Source of the DNA: Bacteroidales bacterium
GTDB lineage: Bacteria; Bacteroidota; Bacteroidia; Bacteroidales; VadinHA17
Length of the DNA: 64,000 nt
Assembly: GCA_029210565.1 (NCBI GenBank)
Contig: JARGFQ010000002.1
Coordinates: 1-64,000, forward strand
Direction: 5' to 3'
The notes beneath the pieces were generated by a model. It did no database searches and was not told the origin of the DNA. It saw nothing but the letters and a program-made list of their open reading frames with translations. The position numbers and the translations under genes are program-made. Below, one piece after another: positions 53,078 to 62,151 of the stretch; position 1 is the first letter of the stretch; each line of letters opens with the position of its first letter.

Positions 53078-56000
53078 ATGATCAGAAACGCAGGCATTTC
53101 AGCGGCACTCTTCTGTATCTTCATGGTACAGCTTCTGCTGCCGTACCAGGCGGAGGCCCAGACATACAGTTATAGGACTTATGACGTCAACACCGGCCTG
53201 CCCGGCAGTTACCTCAATGTCATAGAACAGGACGGAGGCGGGTTGCTGTGGGTTGGCCTGGAGACCGGGCTCTACCGCTATGACGGGTTTGATTTTCACC
53301 CCGTGGTCCTGCCTGACACCCTCTCAACAGGTTATCCCAATGCCCTCTTCTGTGATGCCGGTGGCACTATGTGGGTGGGGTTGACTGACGGATCACTCTT
53401 CACCGCAGACCCGGGGGGCTTCCCCGAGCGTGTGACGGGGCTTGAGGCTGACAGGATAAACCGCATTACCGAAGGTCCCGACGGCAGGATATGGATCATC
53501 ACCCAGACCAGGGGGATATACAGGTCGGATGCCGGAGGTGAGAAAATCACCCGGCTGTCATTGCCTGAGGAACTGATACTGTTTGACATTTCCTTCGCGG
53601 GACGGGACACCGTGCTGGCTGCCACGCAGGATAACCTTCATCTTATCGCTGTCAGCGGGAACGATGCTGTCATCAGCCACACATTTCCGGAGCTGGAGTA
53701 CACCTGGGTGCAGACGGTGAAGCAGATGGACCTGAACACCTGGTTTGCCGGTACCGACGGTGCGGGTCTCTATATGATCAGGCGCGCTGACGGCGTGATG
53801 AGAGCCGAGTCTGTCACCGACACTACCTTCATGAACCTGCGGATACCTGACCTGGTTGCCTCAGGCGACAGGTCGCTGCTGGTAGCCACCCGTGAGGCAG
53901 GAGTGCTCAGGACCGTTTTCAGCGAAGATTACTCTTCATGGATAACGGAGCCGGCCTATGACATCGCTTCCGGACTGGCTGACAATGACATAAGAACGGT
54001 CTTCCGCGACCGTGAGAACAACCTGTGGATAGGGCTCTTCAACAAGGGCCTGGCTGCCGTAACCACAAACGCATTTTCGTTTCATTTCCCTGCCGCACAC
54101 AAGGAAATAAACTTCATCGGCATGTCCGGCGGAAAGAGAGTGATGGGGACCCGCAACGGGCTCTATGACTACAATCCGGAGACCGGCGAATTTGAAAACT
54201 TCCGGCCTCTGACGGCAAGGACCGGCGGCACTGGCATAGCCTCGTGGGCAGCGGATGAGGCAGGAAACATATTGATTGGAACTGCAGGTTCGGGACTCTG
54301 GCTGATGGAGCCCGACGGTGCGCTGAGGCAGCTCTACCGCTCCGGCAACCCGGCACAGAACCGCATCAACTCAATAGCCCCTGACGGTGATAATATATGG
54401 CTGGCAACAATGAACGGGGTAGTACTGCTCGACAGGGAATCAGGGGAGCAGAAGGCCCATTACACCACCTGGGAGATGCTTCCGCACAACAACGTGTCGC
54501 AGGTGGTGGCGAACAGGCCGGGAGAGGTGCTGGTGGCCACAGAGACCGACAGGCTATGTTACATACATATTACGGGAGGAGTGCGCACCGAGGGCCTGGT
54601 TATGGACGGGCCGATGAGAAACCGCATCAACAGTATCAACGTTGCACCTGACGGGACCATCTGCGCGGGAACGCTAGGCAACGGACTGTTTCTCTTTACC
54701 GCAGACACAGTATATAACTTTTCCACTGCCGACGGCATGCTGTCAAACTACAGCTACAGCACCCTGATCGCCTCTGACGGCCGCATCTGGACAGGGCATG
54801 AGAAGGGATTCTCAATCATCAATCCCGCCTCCGGGTCGATAAGGACCTTCAGTACTGAGTTCGGAGTGGTGGGCGATTGCCTGTCCAATGCCATGGCTGA
54901 GACGCCGGACAGTAATATCTATGTGGGCACGACAGAGGGCGTCGTGGAATATCGTGCCTCGCTTGATGAGATGAGCACAGCTCAGCCCCAGGCAGTGATA
55001 GTCTCCGTGGTAATAAACAACACCGAATACCCGCTTCGCGAGAGTTACTCTCTTCCGTACAGGTCATCATATACCATAGGAATTAAGTATGCGGGTATTT
55101 CGCTTCGCGATCCTCTCAATGTAATATACAGGAGCAGGCTCGAGAATTTTGACGAGGGATGGGGAGAGGTGACAACTGACAGGTCTGTCACCTACAGGCT
55201 CAGTGACGGCCACTACAGGTTTGCTGTGGAGGCTTTTACAAGAGATGCCCCCGACAATGCCTCCGCCGCATCATTCAGCCTGTTGATACAGAAGCCTTTC
55301 ACTGAGAGATGGTGGTTTATTCTTTCAGTACTGGCACTGGTAGCAGCAGCAGCCTGGGTGGTCATCAGGCTCCGTGAGAGAGCCCACAGGAAACAGCGTG
55401 AATTCCTTGAGAGTGAGTTGCGCAAACGTACTGCAGAGGTCTATCAGCAGAAGGAGGAGCTGGCACAGAAGAACCTTGACATTACAGAGAGCATCACCTA
55501 CGCCAAGCGAATACAGAGCAGCGTGCTCCCCGATACAAACAGGCTGGCTACCGTCTTCAACGATGCCTTCGTCTTCTTCCTGCCGCGTGACATTGTCAGC
55601 GGCGACTTCTTCTGGTTCGACTGGATCGACAAGGACAGGTTCATGGTTGTCTGCTCCGACTCCACGGGCCACGGAGTGCCGGGGGCCTTCATGTCAATGA
55701 TCGGCACCGCACTGCTGCAGGATATCATCACCGTGAAGAAGATGACCAGGCCGTCGCAGGTGCTGCATGAACTTGACAGGCAGATCTTCTCAACCCTGAA
55801 CCAGAACCAGGAGCTTGAAGCCTCCAACGATGGCATGGATATCGTGGTGTGCGAGTTCAATATCCGGACAAGGCACCTGGTCTTTGCTTCGGCCATGAGG
55901 CCGGTGATACTCGTCATCGACGGCGAGCAGCACTATGTCAGGGGCAACCGCTCATCGGTGGGAGGTGAATCGTATTCCGAGAAATTCTTTGACGACCAGG

Positions 56001-56233
56001 AGTATCACCTCAGGGAGGGAGACATAGTCTATCTCTTCACTGACGGCTACTGCGACCAGTTCGGGGGTGAGGGAGGCAAGAAGATGAAGGTCAGCAGGCT
56101 GAAGATGCTCATAGATGACATCAGATCACTGCCAATGCAGGAGCAGGAGAAGCAGGTGAGGGAATTCTTCTATGAATGGCAGGGGGAGAATGAGCAGGTC
56201 GACGACGTTCTGTTCATGGGGCTGAAGGTATGA
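53078..56233 (+). CDS. Propeller-sensor SpoIIE-type phosphatase
   Basis: 1051 residues. Signal or anchor at the N-terminus, then two-component-regulator propeller repeats (about 30-640; 'GGGLLWVGLETGLYRYDG', 'DRENNLWIGLFNKGL', 'SDGRIWTGHEKGF'), a Y_Y_Y domain (about 650-735), one transmembrane helix ('WWFILSVLALVAAAAWVVIRL', about 745-765), a coiled coil and a PP2C/SpoIIE domain (about 810-1050) with 'IVSGDFFWFDWID', 'CSDSTGHGVPGAFMSMIG' and 'LFTDGYCDQFGG'. It should convert an extracytoplasmic signal into Ser/Thr dephosphorylation. No histidine kinase part is present. Confidence 0.88.
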   Translation: MIRNAGISAALFCIFMVQLLLPYQAEAQTYSYRTYDVNTGLPGSYLNVIEQDGGGLLWVGLETGLYRYDGFDFHPVVLPDTLSTGYPNALFCDAGGTMWVGLTDGSLFTADPGGFPERVTGLEADRINRITEGPDGRIWIITQTRGIYRSDAGGEKITRLSLPEELILFDISFAGRDTVLAATQDNLHLIAVSGNDAVISHTFPELEYTWVQTVKQMDLNTWFAGTDGAGLYMIRRADGVMRAESVTDTTFMNLRIPDLVASGDRSLLVATREAGVLRTVFSEDYSSWITEPAYDIASGLADNDIRTVFRDRENNLWIGLFNKGLAAVTTNAFSFHFPAAHKEINFIGMSGGKRVMGTRNGLYDYNPETGEFENFRPLTARTGGTGIASWAADEAGNILIGTAGSGLWLMEPDGALRQLYRSGNPAQNRINSIAPDGDNIWLATMNGVVLLDRESGEQKAHYTTWEMLPHNNVSQVVANRPGEVLVATETDRLCYIHITGGVRTEGLVMDGPMRNRINSINVAPDGTICAGTLGNGLFLFTADTVYNFSTADGMLSNYSYSTLIASDGRIWTGHEKGFSIINPASGSIRTFSTEFGVVGDCLSNAMAETPDSNIYVGTTEGVVEYRASLDEMSTAQPQAVIVSVVINNTEYPLRESYSLPYRSSYTIGIKYAGISLRDPLNVIYRSRLENFDEGWGEVTTDRSVTYRLSDGHYRFAVEAFTRDAPDNASAASFSLLIQKPFTERWWFILSVLALVAAAAWVVIRLRERAHRKQREFLESELRKRTAEVYQQKEELAQKNLDITESITYAKRIQSSVLPDTNRLATVFNDAFVFFLPRDIVSGDFFWFDWIDKDRFMVVCSDSTGHGVPGAFMSMIGTALLQDIITVKKMTRPSQVLHELDRQIFSTLNQNQELEASNDGMDIVVCEFNIRTRHLVFASAMRPVILVIDGEQHYVRGNRSSVGGESYSEKFFDDQEYHLREGDIVYLFTDGYCDQFGGEGGKKMKVSRLKMLIDDIRSLPMQEQEKQVREFFYEWQGENEQVDDVLFMGLKV

Positions 56234-56347
56234 TAAGCCTGCCCCGGGGAATGAGTTAGTCTATATTCTTTTGGTGGGCCAGAAAGTCTGATAATCCTGT
56301 TCCGAAAACAGCTGGCTGCTGGTTAGATGATGTAAGTGAATTTATGA

Positions 56348-56869
56348 TCACTCCTCCCCGCAGGTGCCGTTCTCTCCCAGGCTGATCACACAGGTAGTGG
56401 CGGTGTTGCTCAGGTTCCCTCCGCGGTCGCTGATCCAGAAGTCGTAGTAGACAGTATCACTTTCGTTGTAGAGGAAATAGATCATCGTTACTTCAATGGT
56501 GCCCTTGAGTATCTTGTTCTGACCGCCGGATTCAAGATAGGGGATGCGGTACTCTGATGGGTACAGGGGATCTGAGGGATCGGCAAGTTCAAAGTTGTCA
56601 CCGTTTTTGCGGTAGAGTTGCATGAAAAGGTTGCTGGAAGGCTCATAAAGCGGGTCGGTAGGGTCATCGAGCCCCACATCACCGTCGCCGTCTTCAAAGT
56701 AAAAAGCCAGTCTGCCCGCCCTGGAGAGGTTGCCCAGAATGTCAACGGTATCAAAGAGGGTGAAGCTCCTGAATTCAACCATCGGTTCAGGCGGCAGCTT
56801 CTCAACAGGAGTGCATGATCCTATTGCCAGGACGACAGCCAGAAACAATATTACCGTTGTTCTTTTCAT
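56348..56869 (-). CDS. Small lipoprotein of unknown function
   Basis: 173 residues from ATG 56869, where a lipoprotein signal begins ('TTVILFLAVVLAIGSC', lipobox IGSC, Cys19); an upstream ATG at 56941 would add 24 non-signal residues. The mature part has an acidic 'YFEDGDGDVGLDDPTDP' segment that looks calcium-binding and 'YDFWISDRGGNLSNTATT'. This layout is common among Bacteroidota outer-membrane lipoproteins; I recognise no named family. It stands alone, downstream of a TAAGTTTG element. Confidence 0.75.
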   Translation of the reverse strand: MKRTTVILFLAVVLAIGSCTPVEKLPPEPMVEFRSFTLFDTVDILGNLSRAGRLAFYFEDGDGDVGLDDPTDPLYEPSSNLFMQLYRKNGDNFELADPSDPLYPSEYRIPYLESGGQNKILKGTIEVTMIYFLYNESDTVYYDFWISDRGGNLSNTATTCVISLGENGTCGEE

Positions 56870-56904
56870 GCCTTTCAGAATCGTTATTGCCTCAAAAACC
56901 ACAC

Positions 56905-56912
56905 CAAACTTA
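56905..56912 (-). promoter_or_regulatory. -7 element of the small lipoprotein gene
   Basis: Minus-strand TAAGTTTG, a full consensus match, 35 bp before ATG 56869. It lies inside the longer open frame and so supports the shorter start. Confidence 0.55.
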
Positions 56913-56984
56913 CATAAAATCCCTTGATATCTGGCAATCAAATTTGAAACAGAACCGGAGTCCGGATTTGCTGTGGGGAGTAAT

Positions 56985-58295
56985 TCATTTTTTCCGGAAA
57001 TAGACTTTTACAGGTGCGCCGGTAAGATTAAAGCTCTCCCTTAGCCTGTTTTCAATATACCGCCGGTATGATTCCTTGACATACTGGGGGAAGTTGCAGA
57101 AGAATGCGAAAGTCGGATATGCGGCAGGGAGCTGGGTCACATACTTGATCTTTATGTGTTTGCCCTTGAGTGAGGGAGGAGGTGTTTTGGCTATGTGTTC
57201 CAGCATCACTTCATTGAGTTTCGATGTGGGGATCTTTCTTCTTCTGTTCTCATATACCTCCATGATAAGCTCCAGCAGTTTGTGTACCCTCTGCCTGGTT
57301 ATGGCAGAGATGAAGAGCACCGGGTAGTCGGTGAAGGGAGCCGTGCGTGACCTGATCTCTGCCTCGACATCGCGTGCGCTGTTGGTCTCTTTCTCTACCA
57401 GGTCCCACTTGTTGACAAGGACAATGACACCCTTATTGTTCTTCTGGATGATGTTGAGGATGCTGAGGTCCTGTGATTCAACCCCGCGGGTGGCGTCGAT
57501 CAGCAGCAGGCATAGGTCGCTCTCCTCGATTGATCTGACGGACCTGAGGATTGAGTAGAACTCTATATCCTCATCTACTTTGGCTTTCTTGCGCAGGCCT
57601 GCAGTGTCAACCAGGTAAAATCTGTAGTTAAATTTATTGTAGAGGCTGTCAATGGAGTCGCGGGTGGTACCAGCCACAGGTGTGACAATATTTCTCTCTT
57701 CGTCCAGCAGTGTGTTGGCCAGTGACGACTTACCCACGTTGGGGCGTCCCACCACTGCCACCCTTGGCAGTTCTTCGGCAGTTTCGTCAGGTATGTCCGG
57801 GAACTGTTGCACAACCTCGTCGAGCAGATCTCCGGTGCCGCTGCCGCTCACAGAGCTGACGGTGAAATAGTCGCCCAGTCCCAGTCCGTAAAACTCAGCT
57901 GCCTCAAGCAGGCGCTGGTTGTTGTCGACCTTGTTGACCACGAGAATCACCTTCTTCTGCGTCTTTCGCAACAGCTCCGCGACAGACTTGTCAAGCTCAT
58001 GGATGCCGTCTTCAACGTTAACCATGAAGATGATCACATCGGCTTCACTGATGGCCAGTTTCACCTGCCTGTTGATCTCGCTCTCAAAGATATCTGCCGA
58101 GTTCTCCACGAAACCGCCGGTATCAATGACCGAGAACTCCACCCCGTTCCATGTGACCTTTCCGTAGTGCCTGTCGCGCGTCACCCCGCTCACCTCATTG
58201 ACTATGGCGTCACGACTCTCGGTGAGCCGGTTGAAGAGGGTTGATTTGCCCACGTTGGGGCGGCCTACTATTGCTGCTATCTTACTCATTGTCAA
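56985..58295 (-). CDS. der: Ribosome assembly GTPase Der (EngA)
   Basis: 436 residues with two tandem GTPase domains: G1 'GRPNVGKSTLFNRL' and 'GRPNVGKSSLANTLL', with 'DTGGF' and 'DTAGLRKKAK' as G3, and 'NKVD' and 'NKWD' as G4. A C-terminal KH-like domain ends 'NLTGAPVKVYFRKK'. It acts in 50S subunit maturation. Last gene of the rluB-era-der run, 9 bp after era. Confidence 0.97.
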   Translation of the reverse strand: MTMSKIAAIVGRPNVGKSTLFNRLTESRDAIVNEVSGVTRDRHYGKVTWNGVEFSVIDTGGFVENSADIFESEINRQVKLAISEADVIIFMVNVEDGIHELDKSVAELLRKTQKKVILVVNKVDNNQRLLEAAEFYGLGLGDYFTVSSVSGSGTGDLLDEVVQQFPDIPDETAEELPRVAVVGRPNVGKSSLANTLLDEERNIVTPVAGTTRDSIDSLYNKFNYRFYLVDTAGLRKKAKVDEDIEFYSILRSVRSIEESDLCLLLIDATRGVESQDLSILNIIQKNNKGVIVLVNKWDLVEKETNSARDVEAEIRSRTAPFTDYPVLFISAITRQRVHKLLELIMEVYENRRRKIPTSKLNEVMLEHIAKTPPPSLKGKHIKIKYVTQLPAAYPTFAFFCNFPQYVKESYRRYIENRLRESFNLTGAPVKVYFRKK

Positions 58296-58304
58296 TTCTT
58301 GGGA

Positions 58305-59195
58305 CTACATATAACCAAACTTCTTAAGCATGCGGGGGTTATCGCGCCACTCAGGTGCCACCTTGACATGCATCTCCAGGAAAACCTTCTTGCCCAGGAA
58401 ATCCTCCATCTCCTTTCTCGCTTCTGTCCCCACGCGTTTAAGCCTGGAGCCTTTATGCCCGATAATGATTCCTTTCTGGCTCTCGCGCACCACATATATC
58501 ACGGCCGCTATCCTGTTCAGGGCAGGCTCCTCGGTGTAGCTTTCGATCTCCACCTCCACGGAGTATGGGATCTCCTTCTGGTACTGTTCGAAGATCTTTC
58601 CCCTGATGATTTCCGTTACAAAAAACCGTTCGTAACGGTCGGTAAGCTGGTCTTTCGGGAAGTATGGCGGTCCGGGCGGCAGACGTTCGATGACCTCCCG
58701 AAGGAGGTTGTCAGTATTGAACCTGTTTACGGCCGAGACCGGGAAGACCGGCACACCCGGTGCCATCGTGTTCCATGTCGCAACAAGTTTCTCGAGCCCG
58801 GACTGGTCAGTGAGGTCTATCTTGTTGATTACTATTATTTTGTCGACAGGGGAGGCGAGTATTCTGTTCAGATGGGATTCGTTTTTCGAAATTGTCTCAA
58901 CCACATCGGTGACGTACAGTATCAGGTCTGCATCCTCGAGTGCTGATTCCACGGAGCGCATCATGACCGACTGAAGCCTGTACTTCGGGTTGAGAATGCC
59001 GGGGGTGTCGGAGTATACTATCTGGTAGTCTTCACCGGAGAGTATGCCCATGATCCTGTGCCTGGTGGTCTGTGCCTTGGCTGTGGCAACGGAGAGGCGC
59101 TGGCCGACGAGCACATTCAGCAGTGTTGACTTGCCCACGTTGGGGTTGCCAAGTATGTTAACAAATCCTGACCTGTGCTCCATCGCTTTCTCCAT
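58305..59195 (-). CDS. era: Ribosome assembly GTPase Era
   Basis: 296 residues. GTPase domain with 'GNPNVGKSTLLNVLVG' (G1), 'DTPGI' (G3) and 'NKID' (G4). A C-terminal KH domain ('VIYVVRESQKGIIIGHKGSRLKRVGTEARKEMEDFLGKKVFLEMHVKV') binds the 3' end of 16S rRNA. Role in 30S maturation. The ATG follows the rluB stop directly with no gap; the fifth codon is a second possible ATG. Confidence 0.97.
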   Translation of the reverse strand: MEKAMEHRSGFVNILGNPNVGKSTLLNVLVGQRLSVATAKAQTTRHRIMGILSGEDYQIVYSDTPGILNPKYRLQSVMMRSVESALEDADLILYVTDVVETISKNESHLNRILASPVDKIIVINKIDLTDQSGLEKLVATWNTMAPGVPVFPVSAVNRFNTDNLLREVIERLPPGPPYFPKDQLTDRYERFFVTEIIRGKIFEQYQKEIPYSVEVEIESYTEEPALNRIAAVIYVVRESQKGIIIGHKGSRLKRVGTEARKEMEDFLGKKVFLEMHVKVAPEWRDNPRMLKKFGYM

Positions 59196-60524
59196 CTACT
59201 TGTAAATGCCTCTCTTCAGCATGCTGACCTCCTTGGCAGTGAGAAATCTCCATGTACCGCGCTGAAGGTTTTTCTTTGTCAGGCCGGCGAAGCTGACACG
59301 GTCGAGTTTCCAGACACTGTAGCCCAGCTTCTCGAAGATGCGTCGCACCACCCTGTTCTGTCCGGAGTGTATCTCCAGTCCCACCTGGGTGTGATCGTCA
59401 GGATCAGGGTATGATATTGCGTCGGCGCTCACTGTTCCGTCTTCAAGCTCCACGCCCTCAACGATCTTCTCCATATCATGCCTGGTGATCTCTTTATCGG
59501 CAAAAACATGATATACCTTTCTGACCTCGTATTTCGGGTGGGTCAGCCTGCCTGCCAGGTCGCCGTCGTTGGTGAGCAGCAGTACTCCTGTGGTCGATTT
59601 GTCGAGCCTGCCGACGGGGTATATCCGTTCGCCGGTGGCGTCTCTGACAAGGTCGAGCACCGTATCGGTGGCGTGGGGGTCCTTGACGGTGGTGACGTAG
59701 CCTTTGGGTTTGTTGAGCAGGATATAGACCTTTTTTTCGGGGGTTATCTTCTTGCCCTTATATTCAACATTATCGGAGAGTTTCACCTTGACGCCCATAT
59801 CGGTGACCTTGACGCCGTTGACGGTGACGTGTCCGCTTTTGATAAGCTCGTCAGCCTCACGCCGGGCGCAGAGGCCGCTGTTGGCGATGTATTTGTTGAG
59901 TCTCATAGGCTCTGCGGCCGGCGGCGCGGCGGCTCTTCTCCTTCCGGGGCCAACATTACCTCTATTGCCGGGGTTTGCGGTAGCTGTTCTTCCGGGCGCG
60001 GCGGTTCTTCTCCTTCCGGGGCCTGCGGCAACTCTTCTGCCGGGTGCTGGTGCAGTTCTCTTTCCTGCTGCCCCGGGATGTTTACCCGATGCTGCTCCGG
60101 GAGTTCTCTTTCCGGCTGAGGTGGGAGTTCTCTTTCCGGCTGAGGTGGCCGTTCTCCCCGGAGGTGCCCCGGTTTCTCCCGGCCTGGATGCTCGCGCGGC
60201 TCTCGGTCCGGTTGACCTTTCCGGTCTGCTTTCAGCAGATCCCGCGGATCTTCTCTGTGAGGGTCCGGCGCTTCTCCTCCCGGGTGACCCCGCAGTTTTC
60301 CCGGCTGGTCTCCTCCCTTCCGCTCCCGCGGCTTCTGGCCCGGGGACCCCGGTGGCTCTCTTCCCGGCTGGTCTCCTCCCTTCCGCTCCCGCGGCTTCTG
60401 GCCCGGGGACCCCGGTGGCTCTCCTCCCGGCTGATGCCCTCCCGGGCGCTGTTCCCGTCTTGCGCGCGGTCCCCCCCGCGGATCTTCTCTGTGACGGTTT
60501 TCCCGACATTTTACTCATGCTCAT
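59196..60524 (-). CDS. rluB: 23S rRNA pseudouridine synthase RluB-like with basic N-terminal tail
   Basis: 442 residues. The enzyme core occupies about 207-442: S4 domain ('MRLNKYIANSGLCARREADELI'), the catalytic 'PVGRLDKSTTGVLLLTNDGDL' with its Asp, and 'SGQNRVVRRIFEKLGY'. The first ~205 residues are an Arg/Gly/Pro/Ala-rich tail with tandem repeats, including a perfect 21-residue duplication (63 bp). Such tails are common on Bacteroidota RluB and probably bind RNA; length and repeats vary. First gene of the operon with era and der. Confidence 0.9.
   Translation of the reverse strand: MSMSKMSGKPSQRRSAGGTARKTGTAPGRASAGRRATGVPGPEAAGAEGRRPAGKRATGVPGPEAAGAEGRRPAGKTAGSPGRRSAGPSQRRSAGSAESRPERSTGPRAARASRPGETGAPPGRTATSAGKRTPTSAGKRTPGAASGKHPGAAGKRTAPAPGRRVAAGPGRRRTAAPGRTATANPGNRGNVGPGRRRAAAPPAAEPMRLNKYIANSGLCARREADELIKSGHVTVNGVKVTDMGVKVKLSDNVEYKGKKITPEKKVYILLNKPKGYVTTVKDPHATDTVLDLVRDATGERIYPVGRLDKSTTGVLLLTNDGDLAGRLTHPKYEVRKVYHVFADKEITRHDMEKIVEGVELEDGTVSADAISYPDPDDHTQVGLEIHSGQNRVVRRIFEKLGYSVWKLDRVSFAGLTKKNLQRGTWRFLTAKEVSMLKRGIYK
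60301..60426 (-). repeat. 63-bp tandem duplication in the rluB N-terminal tail
   Basis: CCGGCTGGTC occurs at 60301 and 60364, 63 bp apart, and the two units are nearly identical. It encodes two copies of a 21-residue unit beginning RATGVPGPEAAGAEG. Shorter imperfect repeats (SAGKRTP, RRSAG, PGR) fill the rest of the tail. Confidence 0.88.
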
Positions 60525-60538
60525 TATTTTTCAGGGTG

Positions 60539-60546
60539 CAAATTTA
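60539..60546 (-). promoter_or_regulatory. -7 element of the rluB-era-der operon
   Basis: Minus-strand TAAATTTG, a full match, 14 bp before the rluB ATG at 60524. No clear -33. It is divergent from the glmM promoter region. Confidence 0.55.
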
Positions 60547-60581
60547 CAACTAATTAACGGTTTTCTCCCCGATCTTTTTCG

Positions 60582-60589
60582 CACCTTTG
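60582..60589 (+). promoter_or_regulatory. Candidate -7 element of glmM
   Basis: CACCTTTG, one mismatch to TAnnTTTG, 23 bp before the glmM ATG. A T-rich stretch lies about 17-19 bp upstream. Position-based inference. Confidence 0.35.
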
Positions 60590-60612
60590 CAGTCGGATAA
60601 AACAAACTGAAA

Positions 60613-61992
60613 ATGGCACTGATAAAATCCATCTCCGGCATCAGGGGGACCATTGGCGGCAGGCCCGGCGAGTCACTCACCCCACCCGATATCGTAAAAT
60701 TTTCCTCAGCTTATGGCACCTGGCTTAAACGCCGCGGCAAGGGAGCCCATAAGGTGGTTACCGGCAGGGATGCCAGGGTTTCGGGTGAGATGGTGGCGGC
60801 ACTGGTGAATGCCTCACTGCGGAGCGTGGGTATAGATGTTGTTGATACAGGCCTGGTGACCACCCCGACGGTTGAGATTGCGGTGACAGGACTCGGGGCC
60901 GGAGGAGGGATAATACTCACTGCCAGCCACAATCCCGCACAGTGGAATGCCCTGAAGCTACTGAATGAGGCGGGGGAGTTTCTCAGCGACGCTGACGGCA
61001 GGGAGGTTCTTGCCATCGCAGAGAGGGAGGATTTTGACTATGTGAGCTATGATAACCTGGGCCAACAGACAGGTGACCCGGGCTGGACTGAAAAGCATGT
61101 TGAGGCTGTTCTTGCCATGCCCCTGGTTGACGTCGAGGCCATTGCCGCTGCCGGCTTCACCGTGACCGTAGATGCGGTAAATTCCGTTGGCGGACTGGCC
61201 ATGCCTGCCCTCCTCAAGGCACTCGGGGTTAAGAGGGTCATAGAGCTCTTCTGTGAGCCTACGGGCCTCTTCCCGCACAATCCCGAGCCTTTGCCGGAGC
61301 ATCTCGGCGATATTTCGCGTGTAGTGAGGGAGGAGGGAGCCCATCTCGGCTTCGTGGTCGATCCGGATGTCGACCGCCTGGCGATTGTCTGTGAAGACGG
61401 ATCGATGTTCGGAGAGGAATATACCCTGGTCTCCGTGGCCGATCATGTACTGTCACACAGCAAGGGACCCACCGTCTCCAACATGTCGTCGACAAGAGCC
61501 CTGAGAGATGTTACTGAGGGTCACGGATGCACATACAGCTCCGCCCCGGTGGGGGAGGTAAACGTGGTGGCTGAGATGAAGCGCACAGGAGCTGTCATCG
61601 GCGGCGAAGGCAACGGTGGTGTGATATACCCCGCACTGCACTACGGCAGGGACGCGCTTGCAGGCGCAGCTCTCTTCCTGACACACCTGGCACATGAGAA
61701 AATATCGTGCAGCAGCCTGCGGCGCCGATACCCCGACTATTTTATTGCCAAGAAGAGGGTTGAACTGACGGGGGATACAGATCTGGCAGAACTGTGCAGG
61801 GTGCTTGCCAGGGAATACCCTGAGGCCTCCCAGGATATCCGTGACGGCATCAAACTTGACCTCCCCTCCGGATGGGTGCAGATACGCAAATCGAACACTG
61901 AGCCTATAATCCGTGTTTATGCCGAGGAGAGAGACAGGGAGAGAGCAGAAAAGCTGGCAGCCAATGTGACAGATATTGTTAAAAAACTGTAA
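60613..61992 (+). CDS. glmM: Phosphoglucosamine mutase
   Basis: 459 residues of the alpha-D-phosphohexomutase family. Phosphoserine loop 'LTASHNPAQWNALKLL' (Ser105), metal loop 'DPDVDRLAI' (Asp250, Asp252, Asp254), sugar loop 'GGEGNGGVIYP', and phosphate loop 'RKSNTEPIIRVYAE'. It interconverts GlcN-6-P and GlcN-1-P for UDP-GlcNAc, feeding the Mur pathway. The context-free family assignment could also fit a phosphomannomutase, but the sugar loop and Bacteroidota precedent favour GlmM. Confidence 0.85.
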   Translation: MALIKSISGIRGTIGGRPGESLTPPDIVKFSSAYGTWLKRRGKGAHKVVTGRDARVSGEMVAALVNASLRSVGIDVVDTGLVTTPTVEIAVTGLGAGGGIILTASHNPAQWNALKLLNEAGEFLSDADGREVLAIAEREDFDYVSYDNLGQQTGDPGWTEKHVEAVLAMPLVDVEAIAAAGFTVTVDAVNSVGGLAMPALLKALGVKRVIELFCEPTGLFPHNPEPLPEHLGDISRVVREEGAHLGFVVDPDVDRLAIVCEDGSMFGEEYTLVSVADHVLSHSKGPTVSNMSSTRALRDVTEGHGCTYSSAPVGEVNVVAEMKRTGAVIGGEGNGGVIYPALHYGRDALAGAALFLTHLAHEKISCSSLRRRYPDYFIAKKRVELTGDTDLAELCRVLAREYPEASQDIRDGIKLDLPSGWVQIRKSNTEPIIRVYAEERDRERAEKLAANVTDIVKKL

Positions 61993-62151
61993 AATATGCT
62001 CCTGCAGAGGGGTGATTTTAATCTTTTGAACGGTTTTTGTATCTTACCCATACTGTTACGTTAATGAAAGTTAATGTTTACTTAAATCAAACATTGAAGC
62101 ATTTATTTATAATAATTTCACGGCATTAAAATTTAAAAGAGATATCCGCAG

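Noticed and set aside
59196..60524. Fusion of a separate basic protein to RluB
   Set aside because: Arg/Gly/Pro-rich repeat tails are common on Bacteroidota RluB, and no domain is visible in the tail.
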